DNA from: Oscillospiraceae bacterium
Lineage (GTDB): Bacteria > Bacillota > Clostridia > Oscillospirales > Acutalibacteraceae
DNA: 64,000 nt
NCBI GenBank assembly: GCA_015066345.1
Contig: SVOQ01000011.1
Coordinates: 21,744-85,743, forward strand
Reading direction: 5' to 3'
The notes beneath the pieces were generated by a model, which was not told the DNA's origin, made no database searches, and saw nothing but the letters and a program-made list of their open reading frames with translations. Shown here one piece after another: positions 6,518 through 16,373 of the stretch. The position numbers were made by a program, and so were the translations under genes. The first letter of the stretch is position 1, and each line of letters starts with the position of its first letter.

Positions 6518-8194
6518 TTAGAAAAGACCTGTGATTTTGCCGTTTTCGTCAACGTCTATACGTTCTGCGGCAGGGCTCTTGGGAAGACCGGGCATTGTCA
6601 TAATATCGCCGGTAAGTACAACTATGAAACCTGCACCTGCGGAAACTTTAAGGTTTCTGACAGTAACGCGGAAGTTTTCGGGAGCACCCAATTTCAAGGG
6701 GTCATCAGAGAAACTGTACTGAGTTTTAGCAACACAGATGGGTAAATTACCGAAACCGTCGGCTTTGAGTGAATCAAGTTGTTTCTTAGCATTAGTTGTA
6801 AAGTCAACACCGTCACCGCCGTAAACTTTAGTAACAATTGCTTCGATTTTCTCTTCGATAGATGCGTCGGTTTCGTATGAGAAAGTAAAGTTTGAATTAT
6901 CCTCTTCCTCACAAAGGCGTACAACTTCTTTTGCAAGTTCAGTACCACCCTTGCCGCCGTCTGCCCAAACCGTTGAAAGAACGGTATTTACACCTAATTC
7001 TTTACACTTAGCAATAATGAAATCTATTTCGTTATCTGTATCTGTGGGGAAACGGTTAACTGCAACAACACAGGGAAGCTTATAAACATTTTTAATATTT
7101 GAAACGTGGCGAAGAAGGTTAGGAATACCCTTTTCGAGAGCTTCAAGATTTTCTTCACCTAACTGGTCCTTCTTAAGACCACCGTGCATTTTAAGAGCTC
7201 TTACAGTTGCAACTACAACTACTGCAGATGGTGTAAGATTTGCGGCACGGCATTTGATATCGAGGAATTTTTCGGCACCTAAATCTGCACCGAAACCTGC
7301 CTCAGTAATAGCATAATCACCTGTTGACATTGCCATTTTTGTAGCAAGAACTGTATTACAACCGTGAGCAATGTTAGCAAAAGGACCACCGTGTACAAAA
7401 GCAGGTGTACCCTCAAGTGTCTGTACAAGGTTGGGTTTAACCGCATCCACAAGAAGAGCAGTCATAGCACCCTGAGCCTTAATATCGCCACAGGTAACGG
7501 GTTTACCGCTATAATCATAAGCAACAACTATTCTTGCAAGTCTTTCTTTAAGGTCTGTAACAGATGTAGCAAGGCAGAAAACCGCCATAATTTCACTTGC
7601 AACAGTGATATCAAATCCATCCTCACGGGGTACGCCGTTCATTTTACCGCCGAGACCGTTAATAACATTACGAAGCTGACGGTCATTCATATCCACGCAA
7701 CGTTTCCATGTAATTCTCTTAACATCAATACCGAGAGCATTACCCTGTTGGATATGGTTATCGAGCATAGCTGCGAGAAGGTTGTTTGCGGCACCTATTG
7801 CGTGGAAGTCACCTGTGAAATGAAGGTTAATATCTTCCATAGGTACAACCTGAGCGTATCCGCCACCTGCGGCACCACCCTTAATACCGAAAACAGGACC
7901 TAATGAAGGCTCACGAAGAGCAACTGTGGTTTTATAACCCAAAAGGTTCATTGCATCCGCGAGACCGATTGTTGTAGTAGTTTTACCCTCACCTGCAGGA
8001 GTGGGTGTAATTGCGGTTACAAGCACGAGTTTACCCTGTTTCTTACATTCTTTAATGTAGGACAAGTCAATTTTTGCTTTATATCTGCCGTAGGGTTCAA
8101 GATACTCGTCACCTACGCCCACTTTTGCGGCAATTTCGCCAATGGGTTTCATTTTACAACTCTGTGCAATTTCAATGTCTGTAAGATAAGCCAT
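6518..8194 (-). CDS. fhs: Formate-tetrahydrofolate ligase
   Basis: 558 aa, full length. It catalyses ATP-dependent formation of 10-formyl-THF from formate and THF, feeding one-carbon and, in acetogens, Wood-Ljungdahl metabolism. The P-loop TPAGEGKTT (about residue 64), [22 protein letters not shown] and HFTGDFHAI are family hallmarks. The ribosome site GAGGAGAAATG overlaps the stop of the upstream gene, so the two are translationally coupled. No other folate or acetogenesis gene lies nearby. Confidence 0.97.
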   Translation of the reverse strand: MAYLTDIEIAQSCKMKPIGEIAAKVGVGDEYLEPYGRYKAKIDLSYIKECKKQGKLVLVTAITPTPAGEGKTTTTIGLADAMNLLGYKTTVALREPSLGPVFGIKGGAAGGGYAQVVPMEDINLHFTGDFHAIGAANNLLAAMLDNHIQQGNALGIDVKRITWKRCVDMNDRQLRNVINGLGGKMNGVPREDGFDITVASEIMAVFCLATSVTDLKERLARIVVAYDYSGKPVTCGDIKAQGAMTALLVDAVKPNLVQTLEGTPAFVHGGPFANIAHGCNTVLATKMAMSTGDYAITEAGFGADLGAEKFLDIKCRAANLTPSAVVVVATVRALKMHGGLKKDQLGEENLEALEKGIPNLLRHVSNIKNVYKLPCVVAVNRFPTDTDNEIDFIIAKCKELGVNTVLSTVWADGGKGGTELAKEVVRLCEEEDNSNFTFSYETDASIEEKIEAIVTKVYGGDGVDFTTNAKKQLDSLKADGFGNLPICVAKTQYSFSDDPLKLGAPENFRVTVRNLKVSAGAGFIVVLTGDIMTMPGLPKSPAAERIDVDENGKITGLF

Positions 8195-8197
8195 AAC

Positions 8198-8758
8198 TCA
8201 TTTCTCCTCAACTATATTTAATTTATCACGGCATAATTCTTTGAAAAACTCAAAATTCTCTTCACCGCAAATATCAATGTGAAACATAAGTTGCCCCTGA
8301 TATTCGTCAAACAATTTCTGTTTAGCCTTGGGGTTAGTTGTTTTTTCTATTTTTTCAATAAGTTCATTAAAGGACTCGTAAATAAAACCTTTTATAATTT
8401 TATCCTTACGACTGAGAATATCATCCAACTGCTCCGTAGGGGTATGACCCTCGAAACGCCAGTAAGGTTCAACCTTTTTAAGATTTTCGGTACTGGAAAT
8501 CAAATCTTTTAAAGATTGAAAAAACACCTGCGGATGCTTTGTGGTATTAACATTATGAGCCGCATTTGAACCTATTTTTATATTTTTTACTACGAAGTTA
8601 TTAGTTGCAGTTACCAATAACTCGTGTTTCAACATTTTCCTGGTAACGGGAATGGAAGAAACAATTTTTTGAAGTTCTATTCTTTCGTCCCTGTCATACT
8701 CACGGGGACGGAATACGTAACCCTGTTCTTCCTGTTTTTTCTTCTTTTTGAAAAGCAT
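8198..8758 (-). CDS. Conserved hypothetical soluble protein
   Basis: 186 aa from ATG 8758 (a TTG at 8770 is less likely because it has no spacing to the AAAGG). The N-terminus is a lysine run (MLFKKKKKQEEQ), and the rest is highly charged and helical with no signal peptide or membrane segment. No family was recognised. It begins one base after the stop of the surface-protein gene and ends inside the fhs ribosome site, so it is a tight operon member. Confidence 0.7.
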   Translation of the reverse strand: MLFKKKKKQEEQGYVFRPREYDRDERIELQKIVSSIPVTRKMLKHELLVTATNNFVVKNIKIGSNAAHNVNTTKHPQVFFQSLKDLISSTENLKKVEPYWRFEGHTPTEQLDDILSRKDKIIKGFIYESFNELIEKIEKTTNPKAKQKLFDEYQGQLMFHIDICGEENFEFFKELCRDKLNIVEEK

Positions 8759-8759
8759 A

Positions 8760-11177
8760 TTAATATACAACCTTTACCTTGATACCGCTTGAATAATAAC
8801 TGCTTCGTGTTGAACCGTTATATGCTCTTACGGTATAAATATATGTAGCACCTTTTTTAGCGGATTTATCGGTAAATGTACCTGTTGCACCACTTTTAAC
8901 ATTACCCACAAGCACCCAATTACCATTTGTGGTTTTACGGTAAATATAATAACCCTTTGCACCGCTTATGGTGTTATATTTAACTTTGACACCCGAGCGT
9001 GTACTCTGTGAAGAAGAAATCTTAGGCGTTTTTAAAAACATTATTGTTTCGCCGTCGTAATCGTAATAACTTGTGTAACTGCCACTTACCGCTTTAACTG
9101 TATAAGTATATTTCTGACCCGTTTTTGCGGATTTATCAGTATAAGAAAGTGTCGAGCCACCTGAAATGGATGCTATACGAGTCCAACTACCTGAGGAGTT
9201 TTTGCGGTAAACATAGTAACCCGTTGCACCCGCGCATTTATTCCACGATACCTTAACACCCGCACCAACATTACCTAATTTAACCTTAGGTGTTGCGAGG
9301 GATTTAATTGTTGTACCCGATTTCTCGTAAGCACTGTATGTACCATCACAAACTGCTCTTACGGTATAGATATATGTTGAGCCACGTTTAGTAGTTGTAT
9401 CGGTGAAAGATTTTTTGCTACCGTCAACCTCATCAAGTAATTTCCAACCTGTGGTAGAAGTTTTACGATAAACACGGTATGACTGAGCATTATCAATCAA
9501 ATTCCACTTAACAACAACACCACTTGTATTATTTGCTACTGTAAATCCAGGGGTTTCAACATACATAACCCCGAGACCGTCACGGTCATAACTACTTGCG
9601 GCAACGCCGTCGTGAGCGATTACTGTATATAAATAATTCGTTCCGCTTTGTGCGGTTTTATCGAAATAATTTGTATACTTACTCGAGATATAAGTGAGTC
9701 TTGTCCACGAAGTGTCCGTAGGTTGTTTTCGGTAAACATAATAACGTGTAGCACCGTCCACACTCTGCCAACTTACATTAACACCGCCAACCTTATTAGT
9801 GACGGACTTAAGTTCGGGAGCTTCAACGTAATGACAGATAACACCGCTTTTATCAAAATGCTTGTAACCTGAATAATAGCAAACTTCAATAGCATAGGTA
9901 TTATCGGCATTATTGAGTGCTTCGGTATCTACATAATTAGTCTGGTCAACATCATCACTGGTAACATACGCGATTTTTTTCCATTGGCTACCATCTTTAC
10001 GATAGATGTTGTAATACGATACTGCAGGAGAAAAGCTCCACTTTAAAAGAACACCATTTTTACTATTGGTTGCACTTACGATTTCTGATGACTTAACGTA
10101 GTTCAACTCAAATCTCTTGGCGTAATTTTCACCCGCAGAGCCAACGGGAGCGTATAAAATAAAGTTTTCGTTTGCAAAGCAAACTTTAAACGCATCCACA
10201 TCAAATCCCATAAGGTTTGCGTAATATTCGAAATCCACCTGATTATTAATTGAACCATAAGATATTCCCTCATAATCAAGCATTGCTTTAAGCCCTTCAA
10301 CATCATAGCCGTAAATATAACCAAAAGCATACACGCCCAGATAATCAACGCTCATAGGAAGTTGAACATATTTTAAAGCATCACAAGCCAAAAATGCGCT
10401 GTCGTATATTTCCTTGACACCATTTTCAATAACAACATTTGTAAGTTCGTAGCAACCTGCAAAAGCCATTTTTTTAATTGAGGTAATATGGGAAGGGATT
10501 GTAATTGAACTAATGGGACAATTTAAGAAAGCATATCGACCGATAGATGTAACCGTTGACGGGAAACTGAAACCAACCCATTTATCACCCGTATAATTTT
10601 TAGGAGCCACCAAAACAAGCTCAGTCATATCCTTGGTGTATAAATTACCTTTATAACTCTTGTAATAAGGGTTTGAAGAAGAAACGGTAAATGATTTTAT
10701 GGGAGAGCCTACAAAAATATTGACATCAACAGCACGCATCTTTGCGGGTATATTGAAAGTTTCAATTGCGGTATAAGCAAACGCATTCTCGCCAACAAAT
10801 TCAATAGTAGACGGGAGGTTTACCTTTTTAAGCTTAATTTCACCCGCAAAAGCATTGGACATAATACTTTTTACGCCCTCTTCAATCGTAAGATTGGTAA
10901 TATAATAACCCGCGCTTTGTTGTTCTGCGAACCAATCATCGTCAGTACCGTTAGGCATATATCCGTTACCCCATATTCTCAGAGATGCACCCTCGGTGCT
11001 ATTGGGGTTGTAAGTATAGGACCAGTAAAGCTTACCTAATCCGGTAGCTGAGGTATCCTGCATTGTGCCTGTAATAGTAATATCACCGGTTGTGGCATTT
11101 GCCGAAACAGCCACAGATGAAAGCATACAAAAAACCAATAACAAAGAAATAAAGGATATTAAAATTCTTCGTTTCAT
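8760..11177 (-). CDS. Secreted LRR and FnIII-repeat surface protein
   Basis: 805 aa. ATG 11177 was chosen because it follows GGAGG with 6-bp spacing; an upstream ATG at 11192 lies before this site. Residues 1-28 are a signal peptide (MKRRILISFISLLLVF, Ala-x-Ala end). Residues of about 75-330 contain BspA/LRR_5-type leucine-rich repeats (NAFAGEIKLKKVNLPSTIEFVGENAFAY and similar). Residues of about 370-805 hold five FnIII-like repeats of about 88 aa, each with GVxVxW...YYVYRK...YTYTVRA. No LPXTG or SLH anchor is visible. Likely an adhesin or host/matrix-binding protein; the ligand is unknown. Confidence 0.85.
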   Translation of the reverse strand: MKRRILISFISLLLVFCMLSSVAVSANATTGDITITGTMQDTSATGLGKLYWSYTYNPNSTEGASLRIWGNGYMPNGTDDDWFAEQQSAGYYITNLTIEEGVKSIMSNAFAGEIKLKKVNLPSTIEFVGENAFAYTAIETFNIPAKMRAVDVNIFVGSPIKSFTVSSSNPYYKSYKGNLYTKDMTELVLVAPKNYTGDKWVGFSFPSTVTSIGRYAFLNCPISSITIPSHITSIKKMAFAGCYELTNVVIENGVKEIYDSAFLACDALKYVQLPMSVDYLGVYAFGYIYGYDVEGLKAMLDYEGISYGSINNQVDFEYYANLMGFDVDAFKVCFANENFILYAPVGSAGENYAKRFELNYVKSSEIVSATNSKNGVLLKWSFSPAVSYYNIYRKDGSQWKKIAYVTSDDVDQTNYVDTEALNNADNTYAIEVCYYSGYKHFDKSGVICHYVEAPELKSVTNKVGGVNVSWQSVDGATRYYVYRKQPTDTSWTRLTYISSKYTNYFDKTAQSGTNYLYTVIAHDGVAASSYDRDGLGVMYVETPGFTVANNTSGVVVKWNLIDNAQSYRVYRKTSTTGWKLLDEVDGSKKSFTDTTTKRGSTYIYTVRAVCDGTYSAYEKSGTTIKSLATPKVKLGNVGAGVKVSWNKCAGATGYYVYRKNSSGSWTRIASISGGSTLSYTDKSAKTGQKYTYTVKAVSGSYTSYYDYDGETIMFLKTPKISSSQSTRSGVKVKYNTISGAKGYYIYRKTTNGNWVLVGNVKSGATGTFTDKSAKKGATYIYTVRAYNGSTRSSYYSSGIKVKVVY

Positions 11178-11210
11178 AGCAAACCTCCACATTATATTTA
11201 ATAATACTAT

Positions 11211-11239
11211 ATTATACTTTTATTTACTATAAATGTCAA
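11211..11239 (-). promoter_or_regulatory. Consensus SigA promoter of surface-protein/fhs/trpS operon
   Basis: On the minus strand TTGACA (11239-11234), 17-bp spacer, TATAAT (11216-11211). It begins one base after the clpC terminator. Confidence 0.8.
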
Positions 11240-11240
11240 T

Positions 11241-11309
11241 AAAAACAACGAGGGTGATATACGGATTATGGCGTTAAATTAAATCCGCATAAGCACTCTC
11301 GTTGTTTTT
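11241..11309 (-). terminator. Long two-stage terminator of clpC
   Basis: The outer 16-bp stem AAAAACAACGAGAGTG/CACCCTCGTTGTTTTT encloses an inner 10-bp stem TATGCGGATT/AATCCGTATA with a 14-nt loop; T run at the end. The clpC stop codon overlaps the start of the outer stem. Confidence 0.85.
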
Positions 11310-13743
11310 ATAAAACTACTTTGCTTTTTGTTATTATCAATTGCTCATTTTCATATTCGCAGTTGATTTTATCCCCTGATTTTATTTCGCCTTTAAGATA
11401 TTTTTCGGCTAACACATCTTCAATTTCGGATGTTACAACCCGCCTTAAAGGTCTTGCTCCGTAAATCGGGTCATATCCCTTTTTGCTAAGCATATCAATT
11501 ACACTTTCATTGAAATTTATATCAATTTTATCCGACTTGGACCGTTGAGAAATCTCATTCAACATACGCACGGCTATTTCTCGGATTTCAGTTTGGGATA
11601 AAGGTGTAAAAATTATCATTTCGTCTATTCTGTTTATAAACTCAGGTTTAAAAAAGTTTTTGACCTCATCCTTTACTAACTTATTAATCCTTTCGCGGGA
11701 ATTACGCTCAAGGGTTTCGTCCGTAAAGCCCATCGCTTTTTTGTTTTCGGATATGAGTTTTGCACCGATATTTGAAGTCATAATCAACACGCAATTTTTG
11801 AAATCCGCTTTTCTGCCGTTAGAATCGGTCAGCACCCCATCCTCAAGAATCTGTAGTAAAATATTAAAAATTTCAGTATCCGCTTTTTCAAGTTCATCAA
11901 ACAAAACTATTGAATAGGGATGACGACGAATTTTCTCAGTCAACTGTCCCCCGTCGTCAAAGCCCACATAACCGGGCGGTGAACCTACAAGTTTTGAAAC
12001 AGAGTGTTTCTCCATATATTCGGACATATCAAATCGCACAATATTTTGTTCCGAGCCGAAAAGACACTCCGCAAGGGCTTTTGTAAGTTCCGTTTTACCA
12101 ACACCCGTAGGACCTAAAAACAAAAACGAGCCTATGGGTCTCTTAGGGTTTTTAAAAACAGAGCGACCGCGTCTTACTGCCTTTGAAACTGCGGTTACTG
12201 CCTCCTTCTGACCAACAATACGTTTATGAAGAATGCTCTCAAGATTCAATAATCTTTCGCTTTCCTCCTGAGTAAGCCTTGATACAGGTACACCCGTCCA
12301 GGTTGATACAACCGACGCTATATCCTTTGGTGTAACAAGGTGCTTTTGCTCACCTACTGAATCCTGCCACAACTGTTTTTTACTTCTGTAAGCACCTACA
12401 AGTTCCTTTTCTTCATCCCTGAGTTTTGCCGCCAACTCGAAATCCTGGTCATCTATCGCCTTGTATTTTTTATCACTTGCGTCTTTAATATGCTTTTCCA
12501 TATCTTTCAATTCTTCAGGCGGTGTAAATCCCTTAAGCCTGAGCCGTGAAGATGCTTCATCAATTAAATCAATGGCTTTATCAGGCAAAAATCTATCGGG
12601 AATGTATCTGTTACTTAAATTTACCGCCGCGTACATTGCGTCTTCAGTTATTATTACTCCGTGATGTTTTTCATAGCACTCCTTTAAACCCTTTATCATA
12701 AGAAGTGCATTTTTAGGTGACGGTTCTTCCACATTAACTGTCTGAAAACGTCTTTCGAGAGCCGCGTCTTTTTCAATATATTTACGGTATTCATTTATAG
12801 TGGTTGCACCGACAACCTGCAACTCACCCCTCGCAAGAAAGGGTTTCAATATATTGGCGGCATCTACCGCCCCCTCCGCAGAACCGGCACCAACTATATT
12901 ATGAAGTTCATCAATAAATAAAATTACGTTTCCGTCCTTCGAAACTTCCTCAACTATGGTTTTGACCCTTTCTTCAAAGTCACCGCGGTACTTTGTACCC
13001 GCTACCATACAAGTCAAATCAACACTGACTACCCTCTTATTTTTCAATAATTCGGGAACTGTGCCGTTCGCAATACAAAGAGCAAGACCTTCGGCTACCG
13101 CCGTCTTACCCACTCCCGGTTCACCTATAAGACAGGGATTGTTTTTAGTTCTGCGGCAAAGTATTTCGATTACTCTTTCAATCTCATTATCCCTGCCGAT
13201 AACCGGGTCAATTTCACCATTAGCGGCTAATTCAGTCAAATCCCTACCGTATTTATCGAGAACGGTTTTAGATGTTTTAGAATAATTATTTTTCTTATTA
13301 TCCGCCGAAGTGCCATCTGACGAATAACCATTGATTAATTCATAGGTATTTACCCCTAAATTACTGAGAATTTTACAGGCGGCACAATTTGGTTCACGCA
13401 CGAGAGCATTCAATAATTGCTCCGTCCCTGCCTCACCCGAAGGCTCACCCCGACCTAAAGCAAGGGCATTTTCAATTATTTTACGGCACCTTGGTGTTAT
13501 ATCCTCCGGGGTAAGATTTGTGGGCATCCCCATACCCACCAAAGCCTTTATCTGTTCCTCCGCCTTTTTAAAATTCACCTTTTTAATACTTAGCATAGCC
13601 GCGGAAACAGAACGGGAATCGGACAAAAGCCCCAACAAAATATGCTCACTACCTATATAGGTGTGGCCGAGATTTTCCGCAGACTCCACGGCACAATTAA
13701 GGGCATTATTTGCACTTTCGGTAAAACCGGTAAACTTATACAT
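11308..13743 (-). CDS. clpC: ClpC-type AAA+ unfoldase
   Basis: 811 aa Hsp100 ATPase that unfolds proteins for ClpP. The N-domain has the two Clp_N repeats ([20 protein letters not shown], then [11 protein letters not shown]). Walker A motifs are GEPGVGKT (207-214) and GPTGVGKT (about 545), with a UVR-like coiled middle region ([18 protein letters not shown]). [16 protein letters not shown] is the D2 pore loop. It is 11 bp downstream of spoIIE and lacks the ctsR-mcsA-mcsB partners that usually accompany clpC in Bacilli. Ribosome site weak (GTGAG). Confidence 0.93.
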   Translation of the reverse strand: MYKFTGFTESANNALNCAVESAENLGHTYIGSEHILLGLLSDSRSVSAAMLSIKKVNFKKAEEQIKALVGMGMPTNLTPEDITPRCRKIIENALALGRGEPSGEAGTEQLLNALVREPNCAACKILSNLGVNTYELINGYSSDGTSADNKKNNYSKTSKTVLDKYGRDLTELAANGEIDPVIGRDNEIERVIEILCRRTKNNPCLIGEPGVGKTAVAEGLALCIANGTVPELLKNKRVVSVDLTCMVAGTKYRGDFEERVKTIVEEVSKDGNVILFIDELHNIVGAGSAEGAVDAANILKPFLARGELQVVGATTINEYRKYIEKDAALERRFQTVNVEEPSPKNALLMIKGLKECYEKHHGVIITEDAMYAAVNLSNRYIPDRFLPDKAIDLIDEASSRLRLKGFTPPEELKDMEKHIKDASDKKYKAIDDQDFELAAKLRDEEKELVGAYRSKKQLWQDSVGEQKHLVTPKDIASVVSTWTGVPVSRLTQEESERLLNLESILHKRIVGQKEAVTAVSKAVRRGRSVFKNPKRPIGSFLFLGPTGVGKTELTKALAECLFGSEQNIVRFDMSEYMEKHSVSKLVGSPPGYVGFDDGGQLTEKIRRHPYSIVLFDELEKADTEIFNILLQILEDGVLTDSNGRKADFKNCVLIMTSNIGAKLISENKKAMGFTDETLERNSRERINKLVKDEVKNFFKPEFINRIDEMIIFTPLSQTEIREIAVRMLNEISQRSKSDKIDINFNESVIDMLSKKGYDPIYGARPLRRVVTSEIEDVLAEKYLKGEIKSGDKINCEYENEQLIITKSKVVL

Positions 13744-13754
13744 TAACTCACACT

Positions 13755-16079
13755 CTAATCATTTTTAGTTACGGCAAGGGTAAGCACCGTCATATCGTCA
13801 TTTTTCTCAGGTTGAGTACGCCGTATATTCTCACAAAGCTCGGCGGTAAAATTACGAACATTGCCGTTATTGAATTTTTTTAACTCTCTTTTTAGATAAT
13901 TATCGTCTTCCTCACGCACACCATCGGAATGCATTAATATTATATCCCCGTTATTTAACATTCCGTTGCCCATACCAATTTCCACATTACTTAAAATACC
14001 TAAAGGCACGGAACAAAAGCCAACATCAGTAATTTTACCATTGCGTTTCACAACCGTATTTGACGCTCCGCATTTATAAAACTCAGCTCTGCCCGTAAAC
14101 AAATCGAATACTACTAAATCCAATGTAACCGAGCATTCGTCACCTGATTTTGAAATAAGAGAAGTGTTCACAGTATTTATAGATGCATTTATTCCGAAGC
14201 CTGATTTTATCATTTTCTCAAGTAGGGATACGGCTAAATTTGATGAAAGAGCCGCTTTTGTACCCGTACCCATACCATCACAGATAATTGCATAAAAATA
14301 GCCGTTGTTATCCTGAAAAGTTGTGAAGGAATCTCCCGAAAACTTCTCACCTTTGGCATTGAACTGCACTCCTGCACTGACGATTTTATACTCTGCCTTT
14401 TCTTTGTAAATAAACTTTGCGATGGTGTTATCGGACTCTGTTTCAGGAAGTTCAAAGTCTCTTTTACAAATAATTTTTATCTGCTCACCTAAAGGTTTAA
14501 TTAAAGTTTTGTCATAAGGGATTTTAATCTTTAATTCAACGGTCATTTTTTCCATCTGGTTTATTATGCAACAGGACTCGAAGACCTCAAAACCACAGGA
14601 TGTAGCGGCAGAACGAATCATCGCGGCAGCATCCATATCAAATTTAACGTCATTATTTATATCATCACAAAGGGAGTCCAACAACGACGACATATTAACG
14701 AACTGCTCTGCCGCAAGGTTATATATTTCCCTGACTCGGTTCTGATTACTCTCGCGTATTTTAAAATCCGTATACATTTTGTTATAATTACTCGCTACAT
14801 TTTCGGAACGTATACAAAAGGAGGTAAACTGTTGCGGAAGGGTTTTATATTCAAGATAAATACCGTTTTTCTTAAGTTCAAGAAGACCTTTGAACATATT
14901 ATTGGTCTGCTCTGCACTTTCACCCCAACACACATCATAAAGCCCACACGAACCGCAGACCTGTTCTTTGGTCTTTTGGCAAATAAGATTAACATCACGT
15001 TTTTCGCTTTTTTCAAGAACTCTGTTAACGTCAGTTAAGGATGTGCAGATTTCCGTGGATGTTTGTGATGCTTTCTTTAATTTCCCTACAAGGTCACTTT
15101 TCACAGACTCAATTACGGGAGAAACTACCGAAGGTAAGAAAACTGATTCAAGTTGTTTGTTGAATTTTTGCGTAAGTATAAAAAACACAACACCTGAAAC
15201 CGCGGTTTCAATCGCAAGCGGAAGTGCTTTATCAAGAGTCCCCGACAAAGTAAAAACCGCAAAACCCGATAACACTAACGCCAAAAAAGATCCTATTCGT
15301 CCAAGGGTTGAAAAAGCTCCCGACAACAAGCCACCCAAAGAATAAAATGGCAGTAAAGTAATATCAGGCGTACTTAAACCAAGGGCAACACCCGTACACA
15401 CACCGACTATGGCTCCACCTGCCTCCTTAGCATAAAAACCGCATATAAGAATTATAACAACCGTTATAATATGGACAGGATAAACTCCAAATATGTTTAA
15501 ATTACGCAAAGATAAAAGAAGTAAAGAAATGCTAATAACAAGGGAGGTAGCCTTTTTAGAAGTTAACATCTTAAGTCCGCCGGTTGTATTTAAAATTTCA
15601 CAACTTCTTGCAAATAGATATGCACATCCCCCGCCTATTACACTCTCGGACACAGTCAGAACTATTGAAGAAACATCAATCTCACCCGAAAACACAAGGG
15701 CAGAACCCGTAACTAAAATACACAGAAATGTTGTAATTACAGGTGTATATATACTTGTCCTTATTTGCTTAAAGACCTTAAGTGCACCCAAAATCACGCA
15801 AAGGGCAAGTATTGTTGAGGTATACCTTAAAGCATTCAAAGAATCCAAGGATATAAAATATCCCGCCGTTGCACCAAGGGCAGCGGACAGAGTAAATTTT
15901 TCAGAAACTGCACCAACGAAAGCAATACCGAAAGGCGAAAAATCGCCCTTAAATCCCGATAAACTGAACAGTAAACCCGTTCCCATAAAACCCAGATGTT
16001 TTATTATTAATCCCGATACTTTTTTTGCCGTTAATGTTTCTTTTTCTCTTACCCCCACGTACTTTTGTAAGACACCCAT
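13755..16079 (-). CDS. spoIIE: Stage II sporulation protein E, PP2C phosphatase
   Basis: 774 aa. The N-terminal 330 residues contain about ten hydrophobic segments, the middle a soluble domain with clustered cysteines (CQKTKEQVCGSCGLYDVCWG), and the C-terminus a PP2C/SpoIIE phosphatase domain (AIICDGMGTGTKAALSSNLA, LMHSDGVREEDD, KNDDMTVLTLAV). SpoIIE dephosphorylates SpoIIAA to activate SigF in the forespore and interacts with FtsZ at the polar septum. RBS AGGAG before ATG 16079. The upstream region has a weak Spo0A-box-like sequence (see next entry). Confidence 0.95.
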   Translation of the reverse strand: MGVLQKYVGVREKETLTAKKVSGLIIKHLGFMGTGLLFSLSGFKGDFSPFGIAFVGAVSEKFTLSAALGATAGYFISLDSLNALRYTSTILALCVILGALKVFKQIRTSIYTPVITTFLCILVTGSALVFSGEIDVSSIVLTVSESVIGGGCAYLFARSCEILNTTGGLKMLTSKKATSLVISISLLLLSLRNLNIFGVYPVHIITVVIILICGFYAKEAGGAIVGVCTGVALGLSTPDITLLPFYSLGGLLSGAFSTLGRIGSFLALVLSGFAVFTLSGTLDKALPLAIETAVSGVVFFILTQKFNKQLESVFLPSVVSPVIESVKSDLVGKLKKASQTSTEICTSLTDVNRVLEKSEKRDVNLICQKTKEQVCGSCGLYDVCWGESAEQTNNMFKGLLELKKNGIYLEYKTLPQQFTSFCIRSENVASNYNKMYTDFKIRESNQNRVREIYNLAAEQFVNMSSLLDSLCDDINNDVKFDMDAAAMIRSAATSCGFEVFESCCIINQMEKMTVELKIKIPYDKTLIKPLGEQIKIICKRDFELPETESDNTIAKFIYKEKAEYKIVSAGVQFNAKGEKFSGDSFTTFQDNNGYFYAIICDGMGTGTKAALSSNLAVSLLEKMIKSGFGINASINTVNTSLISKSGDECSVTLDLVVFDLFTGRAEFYKCGASNTVVKRNGKITDVGFCSVPLGILSNVEIGMGNGMLNNGDIILMHSDGVREEDDNYLKRELKKFNNGNVRNFTAELCENIRRTQPEKNDDMTVLTLAVTKND

Positions 16080-16373
16080 AAACTGACTCCTAAAATTACG
16101 TTTTTTAGAATTCTACCAAAAAATGTATAAAAACTTTGTCACTTTGTAATGTAAAACAAAGTTTTATTGTGTCGTTATCAGGGAGTTACAGTAAAAATAC
16201 TACGTTTTTTAACAATAAATGATAATAGAATCACATTTTATTATCTTTTTTAAAATTTTTTTAATAAATATGGATTATTATATAGCAATTATAAAAAAAG
16301 TATGCTATTATATAGTGTATTTTAAAATAGATATTTATGTCGTATTTTTGCGACAGTTGAGAAGGAGAAAAGA
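16080..16373. other. Divergent intergenic region, spoIIE / acyl-CoA synthetase
   Basis: 294 bp, very AT-rich, no gene. TTTGTCACT (16135-16143) is a 7/9 Spo0A-box-like site on the plus strand upstream of spoIIE. Closer to the acyl-CoA synthetase, ATAGCA and TGCTAT (about 16282-16307) form an inverted repeat ahead of a TATTAT -10-like hexamer. No clear -35 partner was found for either gene. Confidence 0.4.

Noticed and set aside
6500..6518. T-box leader before trpS
   Set aside because: Only 17 bp separate fhs and trpS, too little for a T-box; the operon promoter leader (about 30 bp) is also too short.
7364..7903. 179-codon open frame opposite fhs
   Set aside because: It lies fully inside fhs on the other strand, has no ribosome site or recognisable domain, and arises from fhs codon bias.
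15493..16086. 197-codon open frame opposite spoIIE
   Set aside because: Shadow within the SpoIIE membrane region; no start signal and no family resemblance.
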